Shown in pieces: positions 22,770 through 33,949 of a DNA stretch of 64,000 bases. Numbering within the stretch: position 1 is the first letter of the stretch; each line of letters begins with the position of its first letter. The notes beneath the pieces are model-generated. The model saw only the letters and a program-made list of their open reading frames with translations. It had not been told where the DNA came from and did not search any database. Source of the stretch: Phellopilus nigrolimitatus (lineage: Eukaryota; Basidiomycota; Agaricomycetes; Hymenochaetales; Hymenochaetaceae); NCBI GenBank assembly GCA_021029095.1, contig JAJOHG010000009.1:62001-126000 (forward strand), given 5' to 3'. Both the position numbers and the translations under genes were made by a program.

Positions 22770-23590
22770 CTCTTTCTGTGCTATCTTTCCGCCATGGCCT
22801 TATTTACACCATCACATCGGTGCATGATCCAAAAATAAATGGCGAACAGATTGACGTGAAGCTCGTAAAGCACTTTGCTAAAAACTCACGCGCAAGACAG
22901 ACGCCTCTAGCGGTCTGCCCGGCGACAGATAATGTGGACAAGCAAAATTATGCCTCGCACTTGAGCACGCGAAGCGCACGGTGAGCGCATCCCTGGGTGC
23001 GGCGAGCTGCGCTGTCGAGTCGCTCAAGGACGGCATCGACTTCACCGGCTCGATAAACCGCCTGCGCTTTGACACGGAAATGCGAACGGTATACGATGCA
23101 GATTTACGCGCCTCTATCGACTTACTCGAGAGCGCAGGTCTCGAGCCGCTGCATGTCGACGAGATGATCTATGTCGGCGGCGGTGCTTCGCCTCCGGTCC
23201 TCGACGAGACGTTCTTCGCGAAGGATGTTGCGACCCAACAATGCTGATTGCGCGCGGTGCAGGAATGCAGGCGCATCTTCTCGCGGAAATCTCCATGGAG
23301 GACGCGCATCTGCACGACTTATTCAAGCGTGGGACAGAGCATGCGGCTGTGCACGCGACAGCGAAGACCATTGGCAATATCCTCCCAGAGGCGGAGTCGG
23401 ACGTTGAAGGAGGACTGGGCGGCCAGTGGGTCACGGGTGTGCCTCGTGAGACACCCCTTCCGTACCGCCGCATCGTGCAGTTTGCGACCTAGGCGAGAGC
23501 GCGGAGAAAAAGGTCGGGTTTGAGCTGTGGGAGTTGAACGAGGGTGTGAAAGTTGAGAAGGTTAAACCGCCCAAGTCCTCTCATATGTGC
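22770..23590 (+). pseudogene. SSZ1-like Hsp70 (ribosome-associated complex) fragment
   Basis: The + strand encodes HDPKINGEQIDVKLVKHFAK, TPLAVCPATDNVDK, then after a break SASLGAASCAVESLKDGIDF and TGSINRLRFDTEMRTVYDAD, DEMIYVGGGASPPVLDETFF, a deletion with frame change at about 23240, and GAGMQAHLLAEISMEDAHLH, ending GGQWVTGVPRETPLPYRRIV. These are features of Ssz1, the atypical Hsp70 that pairs with zuotin at the ribosome tunnel exit, and not of SSA-type Hsp70. The N-terminal ATPase part and C-terminus are missing or out of frame. Pseudogene, independent of the SSA-type Hsp70 copies elsewhere in the window. Confidence 0.8.
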
Positions 23591-23654
23591 AAGTCCTCGT
23601 ACCCAGGTGTTCTACACTCGACTTACAGTTGATTATCTCATAACGAATAAGCTA

Positions 23655-23933
23655 CAGGTGGCGCCAAAAAGTGTTTGCGCACCCCAAAAAAGGAAAGCGA
23701 TTCGCATCCGCCATCCTGGGCACTCTTTCTCCTTAGTTCCTTCGTATATACAACATGTTTTCTTGCTATATGCATAACACAACTTTTCCGGCACTCAAGT
23801 GTTTTCTGTGGATGTATTTAGCGTGTGTAACTGGACGCGACAGCCAAGCGACAGCGTGACGCGCGCGTCTCGCAGGCAGATGAGAATCACCTTCCCTTTT
23901 TGGGGGCGCGCAAACACTTTTTGGCGCCACCTG
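23655..23933. mobile_element. MITE D, 279 bp, TA target, inside MITE A
   Basis: TIRs begin CAGGTGGCGCCAAAAAGTGT and end with the inverted equivalent; TA duplicated at 23653-23654 and 23934-23935. The ends and TA target fit the Tc1/mariner superfamily. Non-coding. Confidence 0.95.
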
Positions 23934-23980
23934 TACTAATGCATAAATCTATTAATGCATAGAAAATGGTGGGTCCCGAC

Positions 23981-24626
23981 TAGGGACTGGCACGGTATCC
24001 ATCCGTGTATATCCGTATCCGTACCGCGGATAACTCCATCCGCGGATGGGTATCCGCAGATTTACGTGGTATCCGTGGTATACGTGTGAAACGCTGACAA
24101 ACATGGTGCGTCCAATGGTAACGCTAGATCACGTCTTCTTCGGCAATGCTGAACCTTCGCGAGTTTAGCGAGCTCAAGTGCATACGGTACGTTATGCATG
24201 CCGTGCTTTCTCAGCTGCTGGACGTACACTGCTCAAATGACTGCAAAGCTAAAGATAACTCACATGTAATATATTATGCACTACAAAATAATGGAAACAA
24301 GTTTGCTCGTTCTTCCATGACTTACAACTTGAAATAAACAAAAATGCAAAAACATATTGAAACCAGGCTTTCCTTCTCCCCCAGAAAGACCAAGATCTCA
24401 ATTTACAGGAAATAGATATCTGTACTGATGTAAAATAACTGCTTAAACCACGCTGAGGGGTGCAAGCGATTGTACAAGGCTTGAACTTGTGCCTCCCTAT
24501 ACTTTGCACGGATGAATCCGTGGTATCCGTCGATCCGTGGGAACGCATCCGCGGATGGTGTTCATCCGTGGGAAAGCCTATCCGTGGATACGGATGGCGG
24601 ATGGAGCCTTACCGTGCTAGTCCTTA
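23981..24626. mobile_element. hAT-type MITE E, 646 bp, inside MITE A
   Basis: 8-bp target duplication GTCCCGAC at 23973-23980 and 24627-24634. Ends TAGGGACTGGCACGGTA and inverted TAAGGACTAGCACGGTA. Both subterminal regions are packed with ATCCGTGG/ATCCGCGG motifs, a usual hAT arrangement for transposase binding. No transposase. Confidence 0.95.
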
Positions 24627-24752
24627 GTCCCGACGTCGTGCCCGCGTTAATATGCACAAAATCTATTATTTAATATTGCATAAGACTTTGGCGGTTTATG
24701 CATAAATATATAGGCAATTTTAGAAATTTTGGGATCCAATTTTTTGAAAATA

Positions 24753-25041
24753 CAGGTGGGTCAGAAAAGTCTTCGGCCCCCCTAAAAAAGGAAGGCGGTT
24801 CCCGCCTGCGTAGCAAACGACGCGGCGTCGTTTCGCGGCGGCACTCACGATTGTCTATGGTACGCTGCCAGCTCAACTCATCCAGAAAAACAAATCAATA
24901 CATAGTTTTTGCTTCTCATACGTATCTTAGGCAAAGGCTTGCATAGCTACAAGGTGTTTCTTGACGTTTTTCTGTGTGAACGACGCATAAGGGAACCACT
25001 TTCCTTTTTTAGGGGGGCCGAAGACTTTTCTGACCCACCTG
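24753..25041. mobile_element. MITE F, 289 bp, TA target, inside MITE A
   Basis: TIRs of about 40 bp beginning CAGGTGGGTCAGAAAAGTCT; TA at 24751-24752 and 25042-25043. Decayed relatives lie at 46063-46333 and about 17290-17350. Tc1/mariner-like, non-coding. Confidence 0.95.
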
Positions 25042-25304
25042 TACATCCCACAATGCTATAGAACTGCTTACTTCGGACAATGTTTCAGGATCACGCTTTA
25101 AAAGGTGTAAGTTATGGATTTTCTAAGGTTCTGTCATGACATAATATTCCATATTCGGATAGTGCCGAGCTTAGTCACTCCCTATAACAAGAAATGTATT
25201 TTTAAATCATTTAAAGATCATTTAAATATATGTACTATTGCATAATATCTGTTAATGCATAAGAAATCCTAGAACGAGCGTATGCATTATGAGATAATCA
25301 ACTG

Positions 25305-25619
25305 TATTCCCTTTAAATTTCATCCCTTCTACCAATCCATTTACATATATTTTTGCTCTCGTCCACGTGACCACATTATGTCACGATAACGTGATGACGC
25401 GCTGGCTTTGGCACCCCCTCCCCCCCCCCCCCCCCCCCCCCCCCCCAACACGCCAACAACGACGACCACGTCGACGAAACACCACATGACGGGCTCGTAA
25501 GTGCTATCGTTAGATTTCAGGTATACTCTATTAACAGTATCACCAGTTGCACTCCGTATAATCAGGATAATGATACACTTTTCATCAAATACATTGCAGT
25601 GCACAATCTCGCGAAGGCC
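25305..25619. other. Spacer with a long poly-C tract
   Basis: A C-rich run of about 35 nt lies near 25412-25446, broken only by one T near its start. No gene recognised around it. Confidence 0.6.
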
Positions 25620-26408
25620 GAATCGAACGCGCGGAAGTCTGCTGCTCGAAAAACGGTGAGCACTTCACAGAAGACAGAGCCCGATGTAGGAAGCGTAGAA
25701 AATGAGAGCGCGAGAGACTCTGTCGAGATGCTGAGCGGCCCGAGGGTGCGAAGGAAAGAGAGGGGGCAGACGTAGTGAAGGCAACTCAGAACAGGAATTC
25801 AGCAGATGAGTATGAAGGAAAGGATGTTGGATGGAAATGGCGGAAGGTAGAAGAGGAGTCTCTACGCACCAAATTAAACGGACAAGTCACAGAGGATGTG
25901 CGGGAGGCAAAGGTCTCTGGTACGAGGAAAGGAGAAATTGAAGGGGAAGAGTCGTCGGCAGATGTTGACATGCGAGAGACGGCGAAGGGCAGGAAAGCAT
26001 CAAGGTTTCCTATCAGCCATCAGTGAGTATCTTGCATTTCTTCGGCACGAAAAGTTCTGACAGCTCGTTGACTTTTTGCCCAGACCCGTTTCAAAAGCAC
26101 CTCATTCTGACGAATTCAAATCCGCACTTAAAAATCTTTTTTTGCACCTAAACACTGCACAGCAGAGCCGGATATTCGAAGTGCTCGAGCTAGGTGTGCA
26201 AATACAAGATGAAGTAGTAGAATCCTTGAAGGTCATCCAGCGCTCTACCGGACTAGATAAGTCTTCGTCATGGATGGCGGAGGGGGATGCTGTGCTTTCG
26301 CGCTGGGAGGATAATCAAGATATGAGGGGACTCATCGAGAAGAGAGGTCAGTTCCCCATAAAGCAAAGAGCGATTGAGTTGATGATGGGTGACGATTTGT
26401 TTTCTTGA
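25620..26408 (+). CDS. Unrecognised gene, C-terminal exons
   Basis: An open stretch 25775-26025 (charged; KDVGWKWRKVEEESLRTKLN, GEESSADVDMRETAKGRK) ends at a plausible donor GTGAGTATC. After about 60 nt with an acceptor ...TTGCCCAG it continues as PVSKAPHSDEFKSALKNLFL, LNTAQQSRIFEVLELGVQIQ, SSWMAEGDAVLSRWEDNQDM, ending MMGDDLFS-stop at 26408. A preceding frame (25600-25773) ends with a stop, so the upstream exon arrangement is uncertain. The helical C-terminus has no motif I know. The start is not identified; it may be a truncated gene, since a poly-C tract and the MITE nest lie just upstream. Confidence 0.4.
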
Positions 26409-27089
26409 CTTTTCTTTGGCTGTCTTATGTTTTGGCTACTTTTTTTGACAAGGATTGCGTAGCTGCACCTCGGGTTTGTTGAGTTACGAACATCTAGCGG
26501 TAGCGATAAGCGCAAGTAAATATGTTGTGGAATATAATGTTTGTGCACACGACAGCAAGGATAATGCATGCATGTTCACGAGCGCCGCTTTGCACTTGTG
26601 CATTTTCCCGGTGCTTGCACTGCTTCGCGGAGTATCCCGATGTCAGAAAGTAAAACAAGAGGACAGTTAGCAACGCCGCGCAGCTCCAGGAACTGCAAAA
26701 GACTAGGCAGTGTGATTTAGAGCGTCGACAACACTGAGTGGGAAAGGTCTGAAATTGTGAAAAGAGAATTAGAGCACGCGGTCACAATACCGTACTTACC
26801 CCCGTCATTGTCTGAGTTGTTGCGTCACTCATCACATTGACCTCTACTACTAGCACCGCGTCAACCCCGCGGTACCGATTGAAGTCGTCCTCGAGACGCT
26901 GCGCGCGCCACTCGAAGCCGGCGTGATCTAATGGATCGGCTTGAGCGAATGCGAGCGCGGAGACAATGAGGGTGGAAGGCGCTTCTATCGTTGCGTACAG
27001 TCTGCTCGCACGGGGACTTGTTTCAGGATGGTGAGCGAAGAAGAACCAATATCTATTCAAGGTTTTCCTATTTTATTTCACCCATGACT
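26409..27089. other. No recognised gene
   Basis: Only short ORFs. A reverse frame 27060-26782 (ALAFAQADPLDHAGFEWRAQ...) looks protein-like but I cannot place it. Confidence 0.4.
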
Positions 27090-27525
27090 CGCGCGCGGAT
27101 TTCGGTGCGAGAGACTTCCGGCTCAAACTGCCGCGCTTCTCGGAAAACTTCCGAAGAACCTCGTTCTGTCGGACAAGCTCATGTCCATCGCGGAAACACA
27201 CAACGCGACGCCCAGCCAGGTCACCCTTGCGTGGATCCTCGCAGAGCACGACAGTTGTGCGTGTCCTCTTTTCCTCTAAAAGGACCGCGCTGCCGACGAC
27301 TTACTTTATTTTCCCAGTTATTCCAATCCCTCGTTGTCGCTCCATCGAGCGCGTCGAGAAAACTGCGGGCGGTGCGGAGCTGAAGCTCGCGCCCGAAGAC
27401 GTCAAGGAGATTCGGCGCTGAGCGAGGCCGCGGATGTGCAGGGTGCGCGCTAGCCAGACCGCTTCATGACCACCGTTAAGGGCGACTGTATTTCGTTCCA
27501 GGAATGGAAGGGTGAGCAGGCATGA
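27090..27525 (+). pseudogene. Aldo/keto reductase C-terminal fragment
   Basis: Frames encode DFGARDFRLKLPRFSENF, then with a 1-nt shift PKNLVLSDKLMSIAETHNAT, PSQVTLAWILAEHDS, an intron with acceptor before VIPIPRCRSIERVEKTAGGA and ELKL-APEDVKEIRR, and after a stop a recognisable tail (FMTTVKGDCISFQEWKG). This is the C-terminal third of an AKR13-like (YakC-type) aldo/keto reductase: TPSQVALAW, the P-G-[ST]-R NADPH-binding loop (here IPRCRS, with the Gly lost) and the final helix. The TIM-barrel start with the catalytic Tyr is absent. Frameshift, in-frame stop and altered cofactor loop mean it is non-functional. Confidence 0.8.
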
Positions 27526-28099
27526 AAGCGAGGGGAACCATTTTTTACGTTCGGTTTGTTACAAAAGTCTACCCATAGCTTCTATACTGAACATGACGTA
27601 AGTTTAGGAATGTAAACTGGATAGCACAACTTGTTTGAAGGGAAAACATACTCATTCTAGAAAAATGCTTCAGCATACAGATCAATATGAAACTCCTTTA
27701 TCACAAATCTGATCTCTGCAAATTTCGACGGAGATTGCGACGTGAACCAATAAGAGCATTATAGAGATACATTCATGTAATCGTTTCTCGCAGATCTGTG
27801 CCCTTTGCGCGTTTTATTTTGCACCTGCGGCTCTGATGTGTAACAAAGCGCATCTTCTGTACACTGATCAGGCGGGCAATTGAACCTTTCTCATGCAAAA
27901 GCCTTACTCGCTCTTCCTTTTAAGTATCAACAACGCACCAAAGCCGCCGCTCATTTTCCCTCCCAATCCACAGCTCCACAGCTACCCCACGCAGACTGAT
28001 ATACTGTGATGAAAAGGCCAATCAAAAAAGAAGACCACGAGAAAGCACTCAAGGCCCTGGGGCCAAGGGGGATATAAGTCAGATAACGAACAGGGGAGA
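27526..28099. other. No recognised feature
   Basis: I see nothing I can name in this stretch: no long frame, no repeat pair and no RNA gene. Confidence 0.5.
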
Positions 28100-29909
28100 A
28101 GTGCAGAAAGCCTTCTCAAATGTCCGTTCTCAGTTAAATGGAAGGGTGACACCCACTATATATAAGCTTACTTCTATTTCTCCTTGGCAGGCCATCCAAC
28201 GCGCTCGCCAGGACAAGCGTGTGGCGGTCAGAAATTCCAATCCTACCGGCTCCATCATGCTAGAAGCGCGCAATCTCATCTTGCGGTACTTAGAAGATTG
28301 AGCTCGACACTAAATTGACGCGGCAGCTGAGCTTCTTCTGACTCTGCGCTCTCGTCACATGCAGCGGTTCAGCGGACGGCCCAGAGGCGCGTACTTTAGA
28401 CTCAGCGCCGCCTCACGAAGAACAGTCGGTGACGTCGACTCCGTACTTCATGAAAGGCAATGGCAAGAAGAAGCCTGTGGCAGCGCGCCCGCCAAAGATG
28501 GGTGGCGCGCCGAGGGCGGCATCTAGCTCGAACCCGTCTGATCGTGGTAAGAACACATAAGACGCAAAGTCCGAAAGACACGGGGACAAGACCCTCCCCT
28601 TCCCAATGATAAGAAAGAGAAAAATCCATCTAGGTGCAGTCAGCTAGATAATACCATTTCCCGACTTTAAATGCGAGTAGTCTTCTATAGCTAATATAAG
28701 ATGTTTACGTAGAGTGGTCTGTGAGGTGGAGTAGTTGTTAACAAGCCCCGACTATATATTCGAGGCTGCCAGCCCTTGGACACATAAGATCAGAATATGA
28801 TCTGAGAGCACAATCGTACCAATCTGGGATGCAGACTTTTTTGTGTGTAATAATCTAGTATCTGTCAAGATCTTTCGCATTGTGCATGTCTCCTTTGATG
28901 CCTCCTTCGACGCTTGCTTTACCGAGCGTCTTTCCGAGCGTGTTATCTCCCAGCACGCGCGGCTTCTGGGTACGGATGCTCGTGCTCGACCCGAGCGGCG
29001 CCCGTGAGGGTGCGGGCGCATGCGTCTCGCCACCATCACCGCCAACAGGGATATACTGCTGGGGCGTCATCGGTATTGACAGAATGGTCGGGGCGTGCAT
29101 CATTCACGGATGGCTTGCGCGCGGTATGGAGGACATGCGTTCGAGGAGCTGAAGCATCCGTAGCATCGCACTCGCGTTCAGACGTTTTCCTTACATACAT
29201 AGACGTTTTCTTTATATCTCATCTTCCCTCTCCAACTCCTCCAAATTCGTGGGCTCGCCAGCGCAAGATCGACCAGCGCAACGGGATGCGGCCAAATTGC
29301 TGCTGTTTCTGTTGTTGCTGCTGCTGCCGCCGTCGAGGCATGATCCTCGCATCTAGATAGATAGTTTGCAGATCTGTACGCTAAAAGAATGAAGAAAGAA
29401 AATCAACTTACGATCAAACAGGGCGCGCGGTTCCGCCTCAGACATCCCGACCGCCGACAGGAAGCTGCGGATCGTTGCCTGTTCCTCGGCGGTGATTCAC
29501 TGGGAACGGTGCTGTCGTTATTGGATATAAGCCTGTGGATGGTTACCTGCTCCTCCGCCGAGAAAACGTTCAGGCCCGGGTTGGTGGGAGGGGAGGCGCT
29601 CTCTGGTGTAGGCGTTGAGCGTGGAACCGCATGATTCACTGGGAACGGTGTTATCGTTATCGATGATGGTCCTGCCGCCGCTGCGTGCTAATAGGAATCA
29701 TTGCTGGCGGATCGCCGGGTGTTGCCCGGGCCAAAGAACGAGGTACAGGGTTTGCCGGCGCGGTCGGATATGAGTTGGCGCTGGGTAAACCCGTAACGCG
29801 AGAATGGCCATGCCCGCTGACTCCTCGCAGCCTTGTGAACTCCGAAACAGTCTGTGTTCGAAAGCAAAATGAGTCACTGAGATTTCAATGGCAAACTGAC
29901 TGAATGTTA
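28100..29909. other. Short unassigned frames on both strands
   Basis: 28101-28301 (+) encodes 66 residues ending ILRYLED-stop. 28440-28558 (+) reads TPYFMKGNGKKKPVAARPPK like the end of a protein. 29103-28855 (-) reads APTILSIPMTPQQYIPVGGD then KPRVLGDNTLGKTLGKASVE. 29639-29403 (-) contains NVFSAEEQVTIHRLISNNDS. None matches a family I recognise. A short direct repeat CACTGGGAACGGTG lies at about 29505 and 29638. Confidence 0.35.
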
Positions 29910-30565
29910 ACTCACCATTGTACCATTGTTCCGAGCAACCGAGAAGTGTGCAACAGGTTGCATGCCCGCAATGCAAATGCAAGTCGCTGGCGCTCTCTAT
30001 CCCGCGCCAACCGGCGCTCCACGTTGTCATGTGCGACTGTCGCCACCGTGCGCCGACCCGCTTCCATTTCCAACACTGACGCTGGCCACCGCACCTTCCG
30101 CGCTGTCACCGTCGCCTTTAGTATTCTGACCCTGTCCGACACCCGACCCCCCTCGGTTATCTCATCGTCCTCGCGCGCATTGCACCAGAACCTATGGCCC
30201 TCATTCCATACACGCGACAGACATTCCTTCCCGCAATACTTCGCCTTCCTGCACCCTCGACACCTTGCGAACTCTCGCAGAACGACTCCTACTTGCCATA
30301 GAATAGGTTGGGGCCTTCGTGAATAGACGAATAAAATATGTAAAGAAAGACGTACTGTTATCGCACTGTCTTATCCCGCCGCGGCTCTCGTCCTTCCGGC
30401 ACACATTGCGAACGATGACACCCGCCCAATACTGAGTTTCTGGCGGTAGAAAGGCGGTGGGGTCGGTAAACTACTCTCCGTCGGGCTTGGGCGAAACGTG
30501 AAGCGCTTCACGAGCGAGAACACGTTGGTCATCCGTGGCGACGTCGCGTACGACGCAGTCGGCCC
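29910..30565 (-). pseudogene. MUB1/samB MYND zinc-finger fragment, fused to phosphoketolase
   Basis: Reading downward: TNVFSLVKRFTFRPSPTESS, QYWAGVIVRNVCRKDESRGG then IRQCDN (one frame lower), an intron, LREFARCRGCRKAKYCGKEC and LSRVWNEGHRFWCNAREDD, then a basic region ending LLGTMVQW near 29910. C-x2-C...YC-x3-C...H-x3-C is a MYND zinc finger, and the WAGVIMRNACRKDDSRGG-like run before it is typical of fungal MUB1/samB, partner of the Ubr2 ubiquitin ligase in yeast. The N-terminal armadillo-like half is missing. Its first residues continue in frame from a phosphoketolase fragment at about 30565, so the locus is a chimera. A later frame change makes a full product unlikely. Confidence 0.8.
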
Positions 30566-31420
30566 GGTTTTGGATTCGCTATCGCCGACAACGCAAGCGA
30601 CGACGAGGTTCGGGTTGTCCATGACTGCGCCGAATGCGACGATGAATACGTAGCCGAGCTCGCCGCCTTCGTAGATCGCACCGGGAGTCTGCGCTGATAT
30701 GACTGCAATGGCAAATCCAGGCGCGTGTACATAATTTGTTAAAGTAGATAATTGTGTGCTGATGGCGAAGGAAGAACATACTTTGGGAAGCTGCCGAGGG
30801 GCGGAGAACTTGGAGGCGAGGCCGGAGAGGCTCGCATTGTAGCGCGCGCTCTCGGCGTAGAAGCAACCAAAAGAGCCCTCGAGCCAGGGGCAGGAGAGAA
30901 TTCCCTGTGCACCGTGTCCTGTGCGCGATCGATTGAGAATTCAAAAGCCCGGAAGAGATGTGGGAAGAACAGACCTGGATTGACAACGTAGAGCACGTGG
31001 CCGTCGTGCTTTACTACGAGGCTGCTGAGGTGGGCGTAGACGAGGTCGAGGCCCGAGTAGGTGCCCCAGGCCGAGCAGACGCGGCTTGATGTCGTCGTGG
31101 GTGAGTTCGCGCTCAAGCAGCACATTATCCTTGAAAAAGAATCTCGCTGCAGTAAATAATATTCATTAGCGGGCGAGTAGGAGATTTTAACAGGGAGCGC
31201 ACCTGTTGCTATGTAGCCGGCCGCCCTGCGAAACGACTTGATGGAGAGCACATTGAGGGCGACTTCGACTTTGAGCGCTTTGAGTAATGTCGGGAGACGG
31301 ATTCGGCTGCGAGAGGAGCTTGGCGGGCACTTCGAGAGATGGTACGAGGAGGAGGAGAAGAGCCATCGTCGAGCTTGTACAGTGTACACATTTCACTCTA
31401 CCAGCCTCAGAAAATTTCAG
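30560..31420 (-). pseudogene. Phosphoketolase (Xfp) N-terminal fragment
   Basis: Blocks in order on the reverse strand: ALNVLSIKSFRRAAGYIATG (about 31270-31200), DNVLLERELTHDDIKPRLLG then SGLDLVYAHLSSLVVKHDGH and VLYVVNPG (31140-30980), and QTPGAIYEGGELGYVFIVAF with GAVMDNPNLVVACVVGDSES then KTGPTA (30700-30565). These match the thiamine-diphosphate-binding N-terminal domain of xylulose-5-P/fructose-6-P phosphoketolase (GGELGY, VVGDGExETGP). Here GDGE reads GDSE, which hits the ThDP-binding GDG motif. Successive blocks lie in different frames and an internal part is missing or garbled (31060-30750). The enzyme is cut off at GPTA and joins MUB1 sequence. It stands divergent to an acetate kinase remnant. 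Confidence 0.85.
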
Positions 31421-32699
31421 CATTCGCGTTCATCATCATGTACCAACTCTATTCATGAGAAATAGTTACATAAGCGTCCGTCTCCGCGTATTCCGTTCGC
31501 TTTCGCGAGAAATATACGCACTCTAACAAAGTCGGTGCACGTTTCGGATGAGACCTATGCTTGACGCACGGCGGGAGGAGGAGCCCGGAAAGACTGTGCC
31601 CTCGTAATCAATCAGTGTGATCTCAAGCGGGGAAGGCGCACTGTCGCTATTTCATGGGGCGCGACGACGAACGGAGAAGTGCGGGCATGCGCCAGATCGC
31701 TACGCTGCGAGGGCGAGGACGAAGACGTGAGAGATGTTGTGCGTTTGGTTGATGGAACGGAAGAGAAAGACGAGGCGGAGGATGCGGAGAAAGAGATGAT
31801 CCGTGCGCTTCTCTCTGGAAGAGCTGGTGGCGGGTAAGGGGCATCGGGAGCATGTTTGTTTTGTAACGACTGGGAAAGGCCGGGCGCGCTCATCTGTATC
31901 CAGCTTCGCTCTTCTGCCTGCCGTCAGACCATACAGAGATTCCATACACTTTACGGTGCGTCTCTCCGTCTCCATGTGTACAGTACTTACTGGCAAGCCT
32001 CATGGCGTTAACATCTTTGGGATGGCCGTTCTGCTTTGGATCTTACCCGGCTAGATAGTGTGCGCGTTTATGTGAACGCTAAGGCACGTTGATTCTGCTG
32101 AGGGAAGATGTCATTCTCGTGGACTGGTTGACCGAGCGAGTCGCAAGGCTGCTGATTGTGAGTATACGAACTGCCTCTGTTTGCACCTTCTGAATACCTT
32201 TCTCGACAACCTATCTCTGCATCAATCAAAAGCATGAAGATCACATACCGGCGTAATTTGTACTTCGTGACGTTCGACGACGAAGGCGACTGTGTCTCCC
32301 CTGTTCCCTCAATGTCCAAGGTCTGGATACCCCTCGAGTCGCTGTGGGCCGAAGTGGAATGGAATACTTACCCCGAACCTCGTTCACATAGCCGAGAGCA
32401 ACTCTGCATGGACGAATCATCGTCGGAAGTTCTGCCAAAGCAGTAGACAAAGATAGGGAAGCCCACGTAGATCAAAAATCGTGTCTGCGTAGCATAGCGC
32501 AAAGAACTGTTTTTCTCGAGGTTGATTGTGACATTCCCGCGTAAACTGAAGCCTTTCTCCATCACGAGCGTGTCGTGTACCAACTATTTGTGAGAAACAA
32601 TTACATAAGCGTGGGATTTACGCCTCCAGTTATGGAGTCATCGTTTGTACTCGTCCGTCATGTAGTTCTAAATAAAGCTGCAGATTACTACCTGCTAAT
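31421..32699. other. Region between divergent phosphoketolase and acetate kinase remnants
   Basis: About 1.3 kb with only short frames. Ser/Pro/Arg-rich frames at 31612-31996 and a reverse frame 32583-32368 (LVMEKGFSLRGNVTINLEKN) are not recognised. If the pair was once a divergent promoter, it now contains extra or rearranged DNA. Confidence 0.4.
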
Positions 32700-33830
32700 T
32701 CTCAAGACAAGGATATGATCCCTCGCCATCAACGCGGGTTCCCTCCCTCAAGATCTCCGCGTATTCGCCCAATCGATCCCCGCCTTGCCCTTCTCCCACC
32801 CCGTCTCTTTCCTCCTTCACCGAGAACCCAACCACCCCGCCTGCGCTCTTCTCCTTCACCGAGTCGTGCAAGAAAGACAGGGTCTTTGAAGGCGAGATCA
32901 CCGACCACGAGAGCGCCTTTGCGTACTTCGTTCGTTTCCTCGAGAAGCATAAGTGTTTCGACAAGGTCAACGTCAAGCATGTGTGTCACCGTATTGTACA
33001 CGGTGGGGACTATCCTGGGCCCGTTTACATCTCGAGAAAGTCATACCACCACATCGAAAGCCTCTCCGATCTCACATCCCTGTAAGTTACCAGTTCATTT
33101 TTTAATTCTGCTGTTAGAACTCATCCTTAGTCTTACCCATCAATGCACAATGGTCACGCGCTAGTCGGAATCGAGGAATGTCTCAAAATCCTCTCCGATG
33201 CAGACTCAATCGCCTTTTTGACCCAATGTTCCATTCGACGCTCCTGGACTGCGTCGCCAAGTACTGTCGCTGATCCCAAGGGCCTCCGCAAGTACAGATT
33301 TTACTCTCGTGTAAGCACTCTCCTGCCCTCAGCCGCACAATACTAGCATAATCTGAATCTTGCCTCTCCAGACTTGTACACCCTTCGCGCTGTAGGCACA
33401 CAGCTCAGAAATCCAATCGAGAAGACAACTCTTATTGTGATGCATCCTGACACAGGCGCGTGAGTCTGCGCGATTATAGCGTCGACTCCTCCATGGACCT
33501 AATCCTGCTGGACAGCCACCCAGGTGCGACGCGCGCCGGCCACGTAGACCCCTCGCTCACCTTCCACTGCCATGTGAGCGCCATCAGCCGCAAAGCTTCC
33601 GAGGCCGTCGAGACCACGAACGTCCGTCCCTCTTTTTTTCTCTGCGCTTGCTACTTGACAGCGAAATGAACAGGAGAGGATATCTTAAACAGACAAGCGG
33701 GCTGGGCCGCACTGACAGGGACATCAGACTTCAGCATCATCGGCGCGCACAGCTCGCCAGACAACGAATGCGAGACGCTCGCGTTCAACCTTGTCGTCGA
33801 CCGGCGACTCTGAACTCTCTTTATCCCTAT
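32700..33830 (+). pseudogene. Acetate kinase (Ack), degenerate
   Basis: In order: ENPTTPPALFSFTESCKKDR, VFEGEITDHESAFAYFVRFL, VCHRIVHGGDYPGP (R-V-V-H-G-G-like catalytic/phosphate motif), SYHHIESLSDLTSL, intron, LHNGHALVGIEECLKILSDA, GLRKYRFYS, YTLRAVGTQL, LIVMHPDTGA, GATRAGHVDPSLTF, and AGWAALTGTSDFSIIGAHSS. This is the acetokinase-family order (HGG, PLHN, RYGFHG, LG.GaS, GaPGATRSGDlDPsL, SG..g.sg.SDFR). Key stretches are altered: the RYGFHG and HLGSG equivalents are damaged and frames shift several times. The enzyme that turns acetyl-phosphate into acetate plus ATP is not encoded intact. Confidence 0.85.
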
Positions 33831-33949
33831 TCACAAGAGGCTAACAAACAACCGCGGAAAACCATTGGGGCAGCGTGTACTAATTAATGAACTTAGTTAA
33901 TAGAATAAAGTAAGAGGATAACATCTTACCTTGGTTCAAAGTTGAAGTT

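Larger units (their letters stand above)
23626..25304. mobile_element. MITE A (pogo-like ends) carrying three inserted MITEs
   Basis: Ends CAGTTGATTATCTCATAA... and the matching inverted ...TTATGAGATAATCAACTG, flanked by TA (23624-23625, 25305-25306). Removing the three inserts at 23655-23933, 23981-24626 and 24753-25041 with one copy of each target duplication leaves about 453 bp. That aligns end to end with the uninterrupted 462-bp copy at 35906-36367. No coding capacity. Confidence 0.95.

Noticed and set aside
25412..25446. Poly-C, poly-G and poly-T tracts as telomere or functional signals
   Set aside because: They are simple homopolymers without telomeric repeat units; most adjoin decayed MITE arms and fit slippage.
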